Assembly (NCBI RefSeq): GCF_012184425.1
Contig: NZ_VTOW01000001.1
Span: 496,001-560,000 of the forward strand
Direction: 5' to 3'
DNA length: 64,000 bases
DNA from: Candidatus Manganitrophus noduliformans
GTDB taxonomy: Bacteria; Nitrospirota; Nitrospiria; SBBL01; Manganitrophaceae
Shown: piece after piece, positions 8,728 through 17,433 of the stretch
How the letters are laid out: each line of letters opens with the position of its first letter
Position numbering within the stretch: position 1 is the first letter of the stretch
The notes under the pieces: generated by a model
The model's database searches: none
What the model was told of the DNA's origin: nothing
Seen by the model: only the letters and a program-made list of their open reading frames with translations
Translations under genes and position numbers: made by a program

Positions 8728-9582
8728 TTACGGCTCAAGCTCATACTGCGCATTCAGGACGCGTCCTTTCCAGACCAATTGTAGAACGCCGTCGTCGTAC
8801 CAGCCAACTTCCCCATATTGGGGGATCCGCATGTCTGCTTGGACTTGATAGTCCCGAAAGTGGCCCTGCCATGGGACCTGCTTATATTCGCCGCCGAATC
8901 TGCCGAAACGACCGGCGCTGTAGATACCCGTCGCCTCTCCGACTTCGTTGAAACGAAATTCCAACGACACCGTCGTTCCCCTGTCTGTGAGCGTGGCCAG
9001 TGCCGAGTGATCGTCGATCGGACGCCACACCACCCCGGACTGGGGCAGGAGGGCGGTGGGAAACCAGACCGCCTCGGCCAGGTACCTGTGCAACGCGCCC
9101 GAATTCAATTCAGGTGCGCCTGCTTCCGAGGCGACAGCAAAGGCCGACAAGAAAGTGACGCGGCCCGAGCCGACACCGGCGATGTAGCTGTCCCGGACAC
9201 GAATATGAGCGGCGAAAGGGATCTCGACCTTGGCGTTCCAAACGAAACCGGCGCCTGGCACCGCGAGTTGGCTTGCGGTGAAGGGGGACCAACTTTCGGC
9301 GGCTGGATCGGTTCTCAGCAGACCCGATTGCTGCAACGTCGCTGCTTTGATCAACCTCTGGCCGTTGGTCAGAACGTGCCGGAAAAAACGGGCAACCGGG
9401 GGCGGGAGTTCGGAGAAGGTGCCAAAATCGACGGTCCCGTTCGCCAGCCGGCCGGCGCTCTCGATGAGGGCTGCCGCCATCTGCTCGGCCTGGGCGGTTT
9501 CGCGGGCCCGTCCGATCAAGACCGCGATCGCAGCGCTGATGACGACGGCTCCGGTTGTGATGAGAATCCACTGGCCTATCAT
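8728..9582 (-). CDS. DUF6544 family membrane-anchored protein
   Basis: 284 residues. Residues 5-25 form one membrane helix (ILITTGAVVISAAIAVLIG) and the rest is soluble, probably outside. Family-like landmarks are LPPPVARFFRHVLTNGQ, SWSPFTASQLAVPGAGFVWNA and the C-terminal GRFGRFGGEYKQVPW ... PQYGEVGWYDDG, which match my memory of DUF6544 proteins. The function of the family is not known. The ribosome-binding site is weak. Upstream on the same strand lies the arsenate reductase gene, 72 bases away, but no functional link is evident. Confidence 0.65.
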   Translation of the reverse strand: MIGQWILITTGAVVISAAIAVLIGRARETAQAEQMAAALIESAGRLANGTVDFGTFSELPPPVARFFRHVLTNGQRLIKAATLQQSGLLRTDPAAESWSPFTASQLAVPGAGFVWNAKVEIPFAAHIRVRDSYIAGVGSGRVTFLSAFAVASEAGAPELNSGALHRYLAEAVWFPTALLPQSGVVWRPIDDHSALATLTDRGTTVSLEFRFNEVGEATGIYSAGRFGRFGGEYKQVPWQGHFRDYQVQADMRIPQYGEVGWYDDGVLQLVWKGRVLNAQYELEP

Positions 9583-9654
9583 CGATTAACCTGCTCTCTG
9601 CGCGCCCGATGATCGAGGCGAGCCGACCTAAAATGAGACGCTTCCAACCGACGG

Positions 9655-10080
9655 TTAGACCGCGCCGCGCTGAATTCGAAGACCTGCAAGTAAATCCTTG
9701 ACCTTCGCTTCAATCAAATCTCGCACCTCCCGAAACCGCTCCGGCGAAAACTCCTTCGGGTCGGGAATGTTCCAATCTTCGCGGCGCACGGCTCGCACGG
9801 AGGGACAGGCGTCCCCACATCCCATGCTTACAACGACGTCGTACTCCACGTCGGGAATGTCTGCGAGGGACTTCGATTCGTGGGTGTTCAGATCGTAGCC
9901 CAACTCGCGCATCGCCTCAACGGCCTTCGCGTTGATTTGGCCGGAAGGGTTCGAGCCCGCACTGTGCGCTTCGACGGTCGGACCGCCGTGGAGACGCGCG
10001 AAGGCCTGAGCCATTTGACTCCGATTGGCGTTCTCGATGCAGACAAACAGCACCCGGGTGGACGATGAGGGGGCGGTCAA
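9655..10080 (-). CDS. arsC: thioredoxin-type arsenate reductase / LMW phosphatase fold
   Basis: 141 residues of the low-molecular-weight tyrosine phosphatase fold. The P-loop is C-I-E-N-A-N-R-S (Cys14, Arg20), and NIPDPKEF carries the general-acid Asp. MGCGDACP supplies the two extra cysteines that form the redox relay in Staphylococcus-type ArsC, so it is more likely an arsenate reductase than a phosphatase. It would reduce arsenate to arsenite in the cytoplasm using thioredoxin. The start is TTG 10080, preceded by GGGAG at eight bases. No arsR, arsB or acr3 gene is next to it, which is unusual, so it may act alone or be regulated from elsewhere. Confidence 0.85.
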   Translation of the reverse strand: MTAPSSSTRVLFVCIENANRSQMAQAFARLHGGPTVEAHSAGSNPSGQINAKAVEAMRELGYDLNTHESKSLADIPDVEYDVVVSMGCGDACPSVRAVRREDWNIPDPKEFSPERFREVRDLIEAKVKDLLAGLRIQRGAV

Positions 10081-10740
10081 TGCGGATTCTCCCGAGCCGG
10101 GCGCGGCGGCGAAGGACCGCAGCCCGGTTTTTTCAAGCGACCGGGCCAGGTCTACAAATTGCGCATTCGATTTCGAAAGTCAACTACGCAGGCAGGCCCC
10201 TTTTCCTTTCTTCGCGTCACGTACGATCCGGCTAATGATTAACTTGCCATTTTGCCCTGATAATCCGATACCAGCCCGGGTATCAGGCATTTTTGCCAAA
10301 GGTCTATTCTCTTCGGGCACAACGGGGAATTATTTTCCCGGCGCCGGGAAAATTTAAATCAAACGTCTCGATGGGTCAGGGCAGGCTCCCTGGCGAAACC
10401 TTAGAAGAGCGAAGTGAACCGGCTTATCCGGTCTTGCCGAGACCTTTTAGAGAGATCAGAACAGAGAACGCGTTTCGGGTCCGGAGGTCCTGGTAGGTCA
10501 GCGTGACCGCCCAGCACCGGCTTTTGTATCGAATCCGCCGTCAGGCCGGGGAGCGAGGCGGTGACCGTGTCGGTTGTGGAGGAGGGCAATCTCCTCGGCA
10601 GATCTCTCGGGCTGGCGCAACCTTCGTCGTGAAAAGAAGATCACACCCGCTACCCAGAACTGAGCCCTCCATGCGATCGTATTCTTTTTTCGCCCATGCC
10701 CTGGGAAAAAAATCGACGGGGAGCGGGGCGCAGTGGGAGC
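10081..10740. other. 660-bp intergenic region with palindromes
   Basis: No credible gene on either strand. It holds a perfect 22-bp palindrome (10332-10353) and a smaller inverted repeat near 10270-10290 (GATACC...GGTATC). It separates the start of the arsC-like gene from the end of the sigma-54 activator gene. Confidence 0.6.
10332..10353. repeat. perfect 22-bp palindrome
   Basis: Centre CCCGGCGCCGGG flanked by ATTTT on the left and AAAAT on the right; the whole 22 bases equal their own reverse complement. It could be an operator for a dimeric regulator or a small bidirectional hairpin. No U-tract follows on either side. Confidence 0.6.
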
Positions 10741-12150
10741 CTAAATCACCTGGGCGTCGCCTTGCCCCGCATTGATGAACTGCTGTCGGATCAGGCCATG
10801 TTTTTCCATCAGCCGCCGGAAAGCCCTTCGATCTTTCCCCGCCTCTTTCGCGGCGCGGGAGATGTTTCCGCGGTGGGTCATCAACAGTTGGGAGAGATAG
10901 GATTTCTCAAAGGTGTCGATCGCCCGTCGTTTGAGCGTCCGGAAGGGATATCCCCGTCTGGGGGGATTTTCGGCGTGAGGAAGGTCGATCTCCTCGGCCT
11001 GGATCAGAGAGACCGGAGAGTGGACAATCGCACGCTGGATCACCGCTTCAAGCTCTCTGACATTGCCGGGCCATGCGTAGGAGGAGAGCTTCATCAGGGC
11101 CGCCGGTGAGAGGATTTTATAATCGCTTCGGAAGCGCCGGCAATATTTTTTTAAAAAGTACTTGGCGAGCAGCGGAATATCTTCTGACCGTTCTCGGAGC
11201 GGGGGCAAAGAGAGCGAGAGAATATACAGACGGAAGTAGAGGTCTTCACGGAACGTTCCCGCCTTGACCTTCTCGACCAGATTTGCATTGGTCGCCGCCA
11301 CGATCCGGACATCGGCCTGGAGCGGCTGTCGTCCCCCCAACGGCCGATACTCCCCTTCCTGGAGAAAGCGGAGGATTTTGGCTTGAGCGGTCAGGCTCAA
11401 CCCGTCGATTTCATCGAGGAACAAGGTGCCCGACTCCGCCTCTGCAATCAAGCCCCGCTGCGGGAGCGAGGCGTCGGTATAGGCTCCCTTGGTATGGCCG
11501 AAGAGCTCGTTTTCAAGGAGGGTTTCTGGAAGCGCGGAGCAATTCACCGGAATAAACGGGCCCCCCGCGCGGGCGCTCAGGTAGTGAATCGCGCGAGCGG
11601 CGAGCTCTTTTCCGGTTCCCGTCTCCCCGGAGAGGAGGACGGTCGCATCACATCGGGCCAGGAGGCTGATCTGGCGAAGCGCTTTTACAAACGGATCGCT
11701 CTCGCCGATGAGAGAACCCATGCCAAGATCGATCTTCAGCCGCTCGGCGGCGCTCCGGTCTTCGAACTGAAGCCATTTTTGTATGCGGGCGATCAAATCG
11801 CCCGGCTGAAAAGGGCAGAAGAGAAAATCGTCCGCGACCTGAAGGACTTGATTCAAGGGGGCAAGATTAATCAAGGGACCCTGGCAGGAGAGCCAGAGGA
11901 CCGGCACAAAGTAGCCGAGCCGCCGAAAAGAGAAGACCGCTTCTGCAGCGATCTTTTCCGAGGAAGATTGAAGTAAGATCAGGTGCGGCGCCCGAATCGA
12001 CAACGCCTCCGGTGAAGGGAGGGCCGATGCGCCGATCAGTTGAACCCGTTCCCCGGGGAGGTGCTCTGTGATGATTTGCTTCAGATTGGAGCAAGGGTCA
12101 GGATGTGCGCGGTTGTCTCTGAGATCAATCTGTAAAATGGTTTTTGTCAT
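10741..12150 (-). CDS. sigma-54-dependent transcriptional activator (NtrC family, degenerate receiver)
   Basis: 469 residues. Residues 1-125 have a receiver-like fold, but the phosphoacceptor position at the end of beta3 reads LILLQSS, with no Asp, so it is probably not phosphorylated in the usual way. Residues ~145-375 are the AAA+ motor: Walker A GETGTGKE (175-182), Walker B GTLFLDEIDG, arginine finger region FREDLYFRL. The sigma-54 contact loop is GAYTDA instead of the usual GAFTGA. Residues ~420-460 form a Fis-type helix-turn-helix (GNISRAAKEAGKDRRAFRRL). No sensor kinase is adjacent. Targets are unknown; the envelope operon next to it has a sigma-70-like promoter, so it need not be the target. 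Confidence 0.92.
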   Translation of the reverse strand: MTKTILQIDLRDNRAHPDPCSNLKQIITEHLPGERVQLIGASALPSPEALSIRAPHLILLQSSSEKIAAEAVFSFRRLGYFVPVLWLSCQGPLINLAPLNQVLQVADDFLFCPFQPGDLIARIQKWLQFEDRSAAERLKIDLGMGSLIGESDPFVKALRQISLLARCDATVLLSGETGTGKELAARAIHYLSARAGGPFIPVNCSALPETLLENELFGHTKGAYTDASLPQRGLIAEAESGTLFLDEIDGLSLTAQAKILRFLQEGEYRPLGGRQPLQADVRIVAATNANLVEKVKAGTFREDLYFRLYILSLSLPPLRERSEDIPLLAKYFLKKYCRRFRSDYKILSPAALMKLSSYAWPGNVRELEAVIQRAIVHSPVSLIQAEEIDLPHAENPPRRGYPFRTLKRRAIDTFEKSYLSQLLMTHRGNISRAAKEAGKDRRAFRRLMEKHGLIRQQFINAGQGDAQVI

Positions 12151-12501
12151 TCCCGGTCCACAGGGCCCGTCTTTATATACGATATACGCGGCATCGGTTT
12201 AGAGAAGAGAATTTTTGATGTTAGTGACTATAGATGATTTTGGGTGTTCGCGAGGATGAGCGTTGCGCTTAATCTGAATCAAACATCCATGCCGCTCGGG
12301 CATTCCCAGATCAAGTCCCGTCAGGGTTAGACGGGGATGGTATCACTCAGCCACCCTGTACACTAACCAATCCGCCGTCGACGAGTCAAGCAGAATCCGG
12401 CCCTACAAGATACTAAGTATATTTAGCGTATCTATTCCGGTACAGGAAAATTCGCCGAGACGATCGATCCATCTCCGGGTCTAGCTTACTAGAGAGCGGG
12501 A
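12151..12501. other. intergenic region, no gene seen
   Basis: Upstream of the sigma-54 activator and downstream of the SUMF1-like gene. The only structure noticed is a short hairpin (CCCGTC at 12317-12322 with GACGGG at 12330-12335). No sigma-54 type -24/-12 element (TGGCAC-N5-TTGC) could be found. Confidence 0.5.
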
Positions 12502-13443
12502 TTAATTCTTCTTGAGAGAGGTTTCTTTCGAGGTGGTTGCGACTGGAGAGGGGGGGGCGTCCGGGGCGTCCATGGCGCAGCGAAAACCGATGGTCGCCTC
12601 TTTTCGGTACGGAGCGACGGCATAACGTTTGGTCGTCCGGACGTCGCTTCCGACATTGTCCCAAGAGCCTCCCCGCACCGCTTTGGCCATGCCGACCTCG
12701 GGCCCTTTCGGATGGGTGACCTGCCCGTCTTTGTAATAAAATTCATCATACCAATCGAAGACCCACTCGAGGGCGTTTCCGGACATATCGTAAAGGCCGA
12801 ACGGGCTCCGGCCGGCCTCGAAGGTTCCGACCGGGGCGGTATAGGCAAAGCCGTCGTCTTCGCCGCGCGCATTCGCATAACCGTCGGCGTAATCTCCTCC
12901 CCAAGGCCAAGGGTGTTCTTCCTCGCCGCGGGCGGCATGTTCCCACTCGACCTCGGTAGGGAGTCGCTTTCCGTTCCAGGCGCAATAGGCGTCGGCATCA
13001 AACCAGGAGACGCCGACGGCGGGATGATTCGGTTGGAATAAGACGGAGACATCATCAAAAAAAACCATCACCTCCTGCCGGTGGCGGTTGGTTTTCTCGA
13101 CGAATTGCTGATACTGGGCGTTGGTGACTTCATAAAGATCGATGAAGTAAGCGTTGATCGTCACCTCGCGCGCCGGCTTTTCATCGAACTCTCCCTCTAT
13201 TTTGGCCCCTCTCCAGAGGGTCCCTCCCCGGATGAAGACCATCGGCGCGCCGTCTCTCCCGAGCTTGGCGATTCTCAAATGATTGAATCGGGCGGGGTCC
13301 GGGGCGGGCACGACGATCCGGGGGGCCTGTCGCGCGCGCGCGGCCTTGGCTTCGGAGCGGATCGTATTCATTCGGGAAATAGAGGCAAGGACCAACACGA
13401 GGAGGAGGATGCCCATCCCGATGAGAATACCGGCGACCTTCAT
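12502..13443 (-). CDS. SUMF1/FGE-like domain protein, membrane anchored
   Basis: 313 residues. One N-terminal membrane helix (residues ~5-22) anchors an extracytoplasmic formylglycine-generating-enzyme-like (SUMF1) domain at ~65-290: MVFIRGGTLWRGA, YFIDLYEVTNAQYQQF, HPAVGVSWFDADAYCAW, KRLPTEVEWEHAARG, SPFGLYDMSGNALEWVFDWY, AVRGGSWDN and IGFRC. The paired cysteines of true aerobic FGE are absent near RGGSWDN, so formylglycine formation is unlikely and a binding or structural role is more probable. It is the last gene of the leftward lipoprotein operon, 140 bases after the LPP20 gene. Confidence 0.88.
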   Translation of the reverse strand: MKVAGILIGMGILLLVLVLASISRMNTIRSEAKAARARQAPRIVVPAPDPARFNHLRIAKLGRDGAPMVFIRGGTLWRGAKIEGEFDEKPAREVTINAYFIDLYEVTNAQYQQFVEKTNRHRQEVMVFFDDVSVLFQPNHPAVGVSWFDADAYCAWNGKRLPTEVEWEHAARGEEEHPWPWGGDYADGYANARGEDDGFAYTAPVGTFEAGRSPFGLYDMSGNALEWVFDWYDEFYYKDGQVTHPKGPEVGMAKAVRGGSWDNVGSDVRTTKRYAVAPYRKEATIGFRCAMDAPDAPPSPVATTSKETSLKKN

Positions 13444-13583
13444 CGCGCTTTTCCTTTTGAAGTGACATTAGGCGCTATCGAACAGTGAGGCTGAGAACTT
13501 TTATTACTTTAACATGCTCGACGCTTCCGATGCAATTTGATGCAGGGGTTCAATATGTTGAGCCGGTCCTCTCCTGGATGGAT

Positions 13584-14612
13584 TTATTCTCCGTAGATGA
13601 GCTTTAAGACGCTCTCGCCAACCGTTTCGGAGAGCTCCTTTTGGAGGGCGGACAGCGCCTTCCGCTCCGCTTCTTTGGGGGTGAGATGGCCTTCTTTCCC
13701 TGACCGCTGAATGCGGCCGAACTCTTTCTGACCCTCCTTTTGGGTGAGTGTCAAATCGGCGGACCACCGAATATAGTGCCATTTCGGGTCTTTCAGATCG
13801 GCCTCTTCCAGTCCGACATTTCCCTTGATGAGCAGGTCGCCCTCGCCCCCTCCGATGAACCCTTTGTCGTGAAGTCCGGCGAGGATGGCATCGCGAACGG
13901 CTGTCGCTTGCGGACCGTCGATCTGGACATCCACTTTAAAGGAGCGGCTTAAAAGCGCCTTCAGTTGGTCATCGAGGGCGGCGGCGCTGACCTTGAGGCC
14001 CTCCCCCCGGCCGGTCGGCTGGATCACGCGAAGATCGGACTCGTAGATCTCGGTCTGCCGGGCGGCCCGCAGCGCTTTGTGGAGGGCCCGCGCCTGCTCA
14101 AGCGGGTCGGCCGATTTTTTCGCCCGCGCTTCCCATTCTCGCGCTTCCATTTCGGCGTCGAGCGATTTCCGGCGGAGCGCCGAAGCGCTCTTCGCCCGGT
14201 CCAACACCGCCAAGGCATAGTGGACTTTAGAGACGGAGTCGGTCCATCGCTCCGCGATCCGGACCTGCTCGAGCACCTTCTGCGTGGAGACCTCGGTCTG
14301 GTTTCGCAGGTCAATCGTCCGATCGATCTCGATCCGCTTTCCCTTTTCGGTCTGTCGGAAATCTTCCCGCTCGTGGGTGGCCGAGCGGATTTCGGCCCGG
14401 AAGATGCGGGCCAGCGCGGCATAGGCGCTCTCTTCCGCCCGTTGCCGGGTATCGCCGGAGCCGACGCCGATCAGGAAAGATGCCTCGGGATAATTTTCGC
14501 TGGGTCCGTCGACCCAGTCGGGTTTCTCGGCAGCGAGACCGATTGCCGTCATGTCGAAGAGAGGGAGTACCATACTGCCCAAGAGCAGAATAAACCGGGT
14601 GAAACGTTTCAT
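13584..14612 (-). CDS. LPP20-family exported protein
   Basis: 342 residues with an N-terminal signal peptide (FILLLGSMVLPLFDMTAIGLAA; cleavage probably after LAA) and no lipobox. Residues ~30-140 match the LPP20 family: KPDWVDGPSENYPEASFLIG, VGSGDTRQRAEESAYAALARIF and a segment of small beta strands. A charged helical region follows (~150-200), then a second alpha/beta domain (~220-340) with LLIKGNVGLEEADL. It starts 19 bases after the COG3014 gene in the same operon. It is larger than typical LPP20 lipoproteins and apparently two-domain. Probably a periplasmic partner of the LpoB/COG3014 envelope proteins. Confidence 0.75.
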   Translation of the reverse strand: MKRFTRFILLLGSMVLPLFDMTAIGLAAEKPDWVDGPSENYPEASFLIGVGSGDTRQRAEESAYAALARIFRAEIRSATHEREDFRQTEKGKRIEIDRTIDLRNQTEVSTQKVLEQVRIAERWTDSVSKVHYALAVLDRAKSASALRRKSLDAEMEAREWEARAKKSADPLEQARALHKALRAARQTEIYESDLRVIQPTGRGEGLKVSAAALDDQLKALLSRSFKVDVQIDGPQATAVRDAILAGLHDKGFIGGGEGDLLIKGNVGLEEADLKDPKWHYIRWSADLTLTQKEGQKEFGRIQRSGKEGHLTPKEAERKALSALQKELSETVGESVLKLIYGE

Positions 14613-14631
14613 AGGTCCTCCTCAATCGGCG

Positions 14632-16020
14632 TTACTGTAGGAGATGATCGATCAAAAACTGCGGCTTCCCTTTTTCAATCTTTAGAGGCGGAATCGGGCG
14701 CTCCTCAATCAGATGTCCCTGGTTCGAGTAGTAGGCGATCCGGACCTCCCATTCTCCCGGAGGAAGAGAAACGCGCGCCAGACGGATTTTGGCGGGGAGG
14801 GTCCGCCAACTCCGCTTGTCCGACTGCTCGGTGGCGAGCGAATAGACGTTGGTCAGAAAGTCGGTCAGGATCTCGGCCCCTTCCCCTCCCTTTTTCTTCG
14901 CCTGATGCTTCGCGGTCCGGGCCGCGGCATATTTGGCCGTCGCGCGCGCGATCGCCTTGGAAGAGATTCGGGCGATCCGGTCCTCAAGGTTCTTTTTTGC
15001 CAGGGCGGTGATATCCTCCATCACATCGGCGCTCTGTTTAAGGAGGGTCTCTCCTTGCCGGAAGGTCACCTCCACCGAGCCGACTTGGGAGGGGCGGGGG
15101 ACAAATCGGGGAAGCGCCACCCGAACCAGGTAGAGGCCCCCCCCTCCATCGGGGACCGGCGCATCGATGAAGTAATCTTCCTTCACGGGCGACCGCCCCT
15201 CATAGGTGACTACGACAACCTCGCCTTCTTGATCCGAAGATTTTCGGGAAGCGCCCTCCACCGACTCGGGAAAAAGCCGCTGATACTCCTCCCGTTCTTC
15301 CGGCAGATGAAGGGTGTTTGTGATCCGGATCAGATCGAGCCCCAGCCGGGAAGGAACCGGCGTGTTGTAATTTTTTTTGTATGCTTGGAATGCTTCATAG
15401 GCCTTTCGATAAGAGATGAAGGCGTCATTGGACTCTCCCCGTGTTTCATAAAGAATTCCGGATAGGTAACGCGCGAAGGCGTCTTCCTTATAGACGTTTT
15501 TCTGCGTGTACCGATCGTTCAACAGGTTCAAGCGGGCATCGACCTGTCTTGCCTCCACCAGCGCGTCGTCCCATCGGCCGAGGGCGGCATAGTTGAGCGC
15601 CGAGAAGAGATGGATGAGGACGGTTTCGAAGTCTTCTCCTTCGTAAGGGAGAAGGTTATCGTTGGTCAGCATCGCGCCGGCATGGGTGGAGAGGCTTTGC
15701 GTGTAGAGCCGGTCGATCTCGGCAGTGGCCTGTTCAAAAAAACGGTTGCTCTCCTCGTAGCGCCCGGAGAGGTGGAGGAGAAAAGCCCGATCGAGATAAT
15801 AAAGAAGACGATTGCGATCGCCGTAGTCGTTCTTGTTTTTCTCAACAACGGCATCGGCATCGGCATACCGATGAGAGCGAAGATGCTGCTCCACCAGTTG
15901 CTGGTGGCGGAGCGAAGGACCGCAGGCGGTCAAAAGCAAAAGTGAGAAGAGGGTCCCGAGCTTAAAGAATCGCGCCGTGAGCGTCCGGCATTTTGATGAA
16001 GATAGGGGGGAAGGATGCAT
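14632..16020 (-). CDS. COG3014-type TPR lipoprotein
   Basis: 462 residues. The N-terminus carries a lipoprotein signal (FSLLLLTACG, Cys ~33). TPR-like helices follow to about residue 230 (AFLLHLSGRYEESNRFFEQA, FSALNYAALGRWDDALVEAR, AFARYLSGILYETRGE), then a beta-rich domain with EVVVVTYEGRSPVKEDYF and a C-terminal region ending KIEKGKPQFLIDHLL. The overall plan matches COG3014, an uncharacterised family found beside LpoB/LPP20 genes. It starts 13 bases downstream of lpoB, so the genes are co-transcribed. It is probably an outer-membrane-anchored scaffold acting with LpoB on cell-wall synthesis; that function is inferred from neighbours. Confidence 0.8.
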   Translation of the reverse strand: MHPSPLSSSKCRTLTARFFKLGTLFSLLLLTACGPSLRHQQLVEQHLRSHRYADADAVVEKNKNDYGDRNRLLYYLDRAFLLHLSGRYEESNRFFEQATAEIDRLYTQSLSTHAGAMLTNDNLLPYEGEDFETVLIHLFSALNYAALGRWDDALVEARQVDARLNLLNDRYTQKNVYKEDAFARYLSGILYETRGESNDAFISYRKAYEAFQAYKKNYNTPVPSRLGLDLIRITNTLHLPEEREEYQRLFPESVEGASRKSSDQEGEVVVVTYEGRSPVKEDYFIDAPVPDGGGGLYLVRVALPRFVPRPSQVGSVEVTFRQGETLLKQSADVMEDITALAKKNLEDRIARISSKAIARATAKYAAARTAKHQAKKKGGEGAEILTDFLTNVYSLATEQSDKRSWRTLPAKIRLARVSLPPGEWEVRIAYYSNQGHLIEERPIPPLKIEKGKPQFLIDHLLQ

Positions 16021-16033
16021 GAGACATCAATCC

Positions 16034-16639
16034 CTAGAACTTGATCCGGCTTTTTTCGATGATTTTCTTGATTTTCTTCTGGCCGAGCCACACTTTTTTG
16101 TTGTTGGCCATATCGACCATCTCGAGATCGACCTGATAAAAAACCGCCTTGGTTCCGTCGGCTTCATCAAGGATGGTGTTGATCGTCCCGATCATCATAT
16201 AATCGGCGCCGATCTCTTTCCCGGGGCCCTTCGCCGTTTCGTCCGACGAGTTCTGGGCCTGGTCGAGCCGTTCTGCCCGGATCTCCTCGCGCTCTCCCTG
16301 GCCGGCGACGAAGGAGACCCGTCCGGAGTTGGTCAGCTCCCGCTGCAGGTCTTTAACGAAGGTCTGGACATTGATGTGCTCGTGGCTGCGGTTCACCACC
16401 GTCCCGACGATGACGGTCGGCTCCGTTCCGCGCTTCTTCATAAAATTGTCGACCCAAGGACGGTTCAGCGAATCCTTCACCATCTCTTCGGCGACCAGGC
16501 GGGAGTCAGTGTCGTTCCAGCGGCCCGAAAGGTCTGTAACCGTATCGGTCTCGACGCGGGAAACGGTCCTTCCGCCGCAAGAGATCATCCCGGTGAGTGC
16601 CGTGGCTGTAAGGATTAAAAAGAGCGCTTTCTTGATCAT
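16034..16639 (-). CDS. lpoB: penicillin-binding protein activator LpoB
   Basis: 201 residues. The start is ATG 16639 (GGAAAG upstream), giving a clean lipoprotein signal: MIKKALFLILTATALTGMISCGG, Cys21. Longer in-frame starts upstream would place this signal internally. The mature part matches LpoB: LVAEEMVKDSLNRPWVDNFM, TVIVGTVVNRSHEHINVQTF, KDLQRELTNSGRVSFVA, GADYMMIGTINTILDE, YQVDLEMVDMANNKKVW. LpoB is an outer-membrane lipoprotein that reaches through the peptidoglycan to stimulate class A PBPs, which implies a diderm cell. It lies between the small LPP20 and COG3014 genes, as in several proteobacteria. Confidence 0.9.
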   Translation of the reverse strand: MIKKALFLILTATALTGMISCGGRTVSRVETDTVTDLSGRWNDTDSRLVAEEMVKDSLNRPWVDNFMKKRGTEPTVIVGTVVNRSHEHINVQTFVKDLQRELTNSGRVSFVAGQGEREEIRAERLDQAQNSSDETAKGPGKEIGADYMMIGTINTILDEADGTKAVFYQVDLEMVDMANNKKVWLGQKKIKKIIEKSRIKF

Positions 16640-16712
16640 GGTTCTTTCCTTTCTCAATGGGGGATTGCAGCACGATACCATCCGGATCGGAAAATGGATC
16701 GGCCCGAAGAGA

Positions 16713-17279
16713 TTACCGATGTTTCTCTTCTTCCTTGTCGAGCGCCTCGAAGGCCTTCTCCGCATTTTCTCGGACGTAATCGCGGACCGCGGCATTCAGC
16801 TCTCGGGCCTGTTGGATGTTGTCCTTGAATTTATCGAGGTCCAGCCGCGCAAGGGAGTAGAGCGTTCCATCGGCGGGATCGGTCCAGTGATCGATAATGA
16901 TCACGCCGGAGAGGGTCGTGGCCGAGAAGGTCTTGATCGTCTGCTCGATGTTCTGCTCCTCGCTGGTCTTCTTGAAATCGCCGGCCGTGGTGGAGGCGGC
17001 ATAATCGCGCATCAGGGAGGCGGAGTAGGTTTCGAATACTTTTGCAACTTCCGCTCTGGCCCGGTTGTCGGCGGCCGTTTTTGCCAACGGCTTGTTCTTC
17101 ACCCCCGTGACGGCGCCCACCCCATAGAAGGCCTTTTGATCGTTATCGAGAAAAGCGCCGTTTCCTTTTTGAACCCAGTCCGGTTCCTCATGCTTGGCCT
17201 TGTGACCGGCGCAACTCGCCAGCAACAAGATCGTGACCCCAGCAATGATCCCCTCGACAAAGAACCGCCGTTGCCTCAT
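16713..17279 (-). CDS. LPP20-family lipoprotein
   Basis: 188 residues. The start is ATG 17279, preceded by GGAGGGG. The signal (IIAGVTILLLASCAG) ends in a lipobox with Cys ~23. The mature part is a single LPP20 domain: EPDWVQKGNGAFLDNDQKAF, YGVGAVTGVKNKPLAKTAAD, NRARAEVAKVFETYSASLM. A charged helical tail (ALDKEEEKHR) ends the protein. It is the first gene of the operon and lies just downstream of a sigma-70-like promoter at 17314-17341. It probably sits on the inner face of the outer membrane and works with LpoB. Confidence 0.85.
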   Translation of the reverse strand: MRQRRFFVEGIIAGVTILLLASCAGHKAKHEEPDWVQKGNGAFLDNDQKAFYGVGAVTGVKNKPLAKTAADNRARAEVAKVFETYSASLMRDYAASTTAGDFKKTSEEQNIEQTIKTFSATTLSGVIIIDHWTDPADGTLYSLARLDLDKFKDNIQQARELNAAVRDYVRENAEKAFEALDKEEEKHR

Positions 17280-17313
17280 CGATTTCCCCTCCATCAATTT
17301 GGAAAACGGAATC

Positions 17314-17341
17314 AATATACCATCCTCCCATGAAATGTCAA
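17314..17341 (-). promoter_or_regulatory. sigma-70-like promoter of the envelope lipoprotein operon
   Basis: On the minus strand TTGACA (17341-17336) and TATATT (17319-17314) are 16 bases apart, about 35 bases before the LPP20 start at 17279. It is divergent to the rho promoter ~60 bp away. Confidence 0.7.
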
Positions 17342-17398
17342 ATCACTAGTGAGAAAGAGGGGAGAGCGATGAAGCCGAACCTTGACGGAAAATAGCGT

Positions 17399-17427
17399 TT
17401 GACAAAAACAAACGAGTTGACTATAAT
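17399..17427 (+). promoter_or_regulatory. consensus sigma-70 promoter upstream of rho
   Basis: TTGACA at 17399-17404 and TATAAT at 17422-17427 with exactly 17 bases between them: a perfect consensus. Transcription would begin near 17434, leaving a leader of about 380 nt before rho. Confidence 0.75.
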
Positions 17428-17433
17428 ACGACT

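Noticed and set aside
12151-12501. A sigma-54 promoter for the envelope operon or the activator gene
   Set aside because: No TGGCAC-N5-TTGC-like element found there or at 17280-17400; the operon has a sigma-70-like promoter instead.
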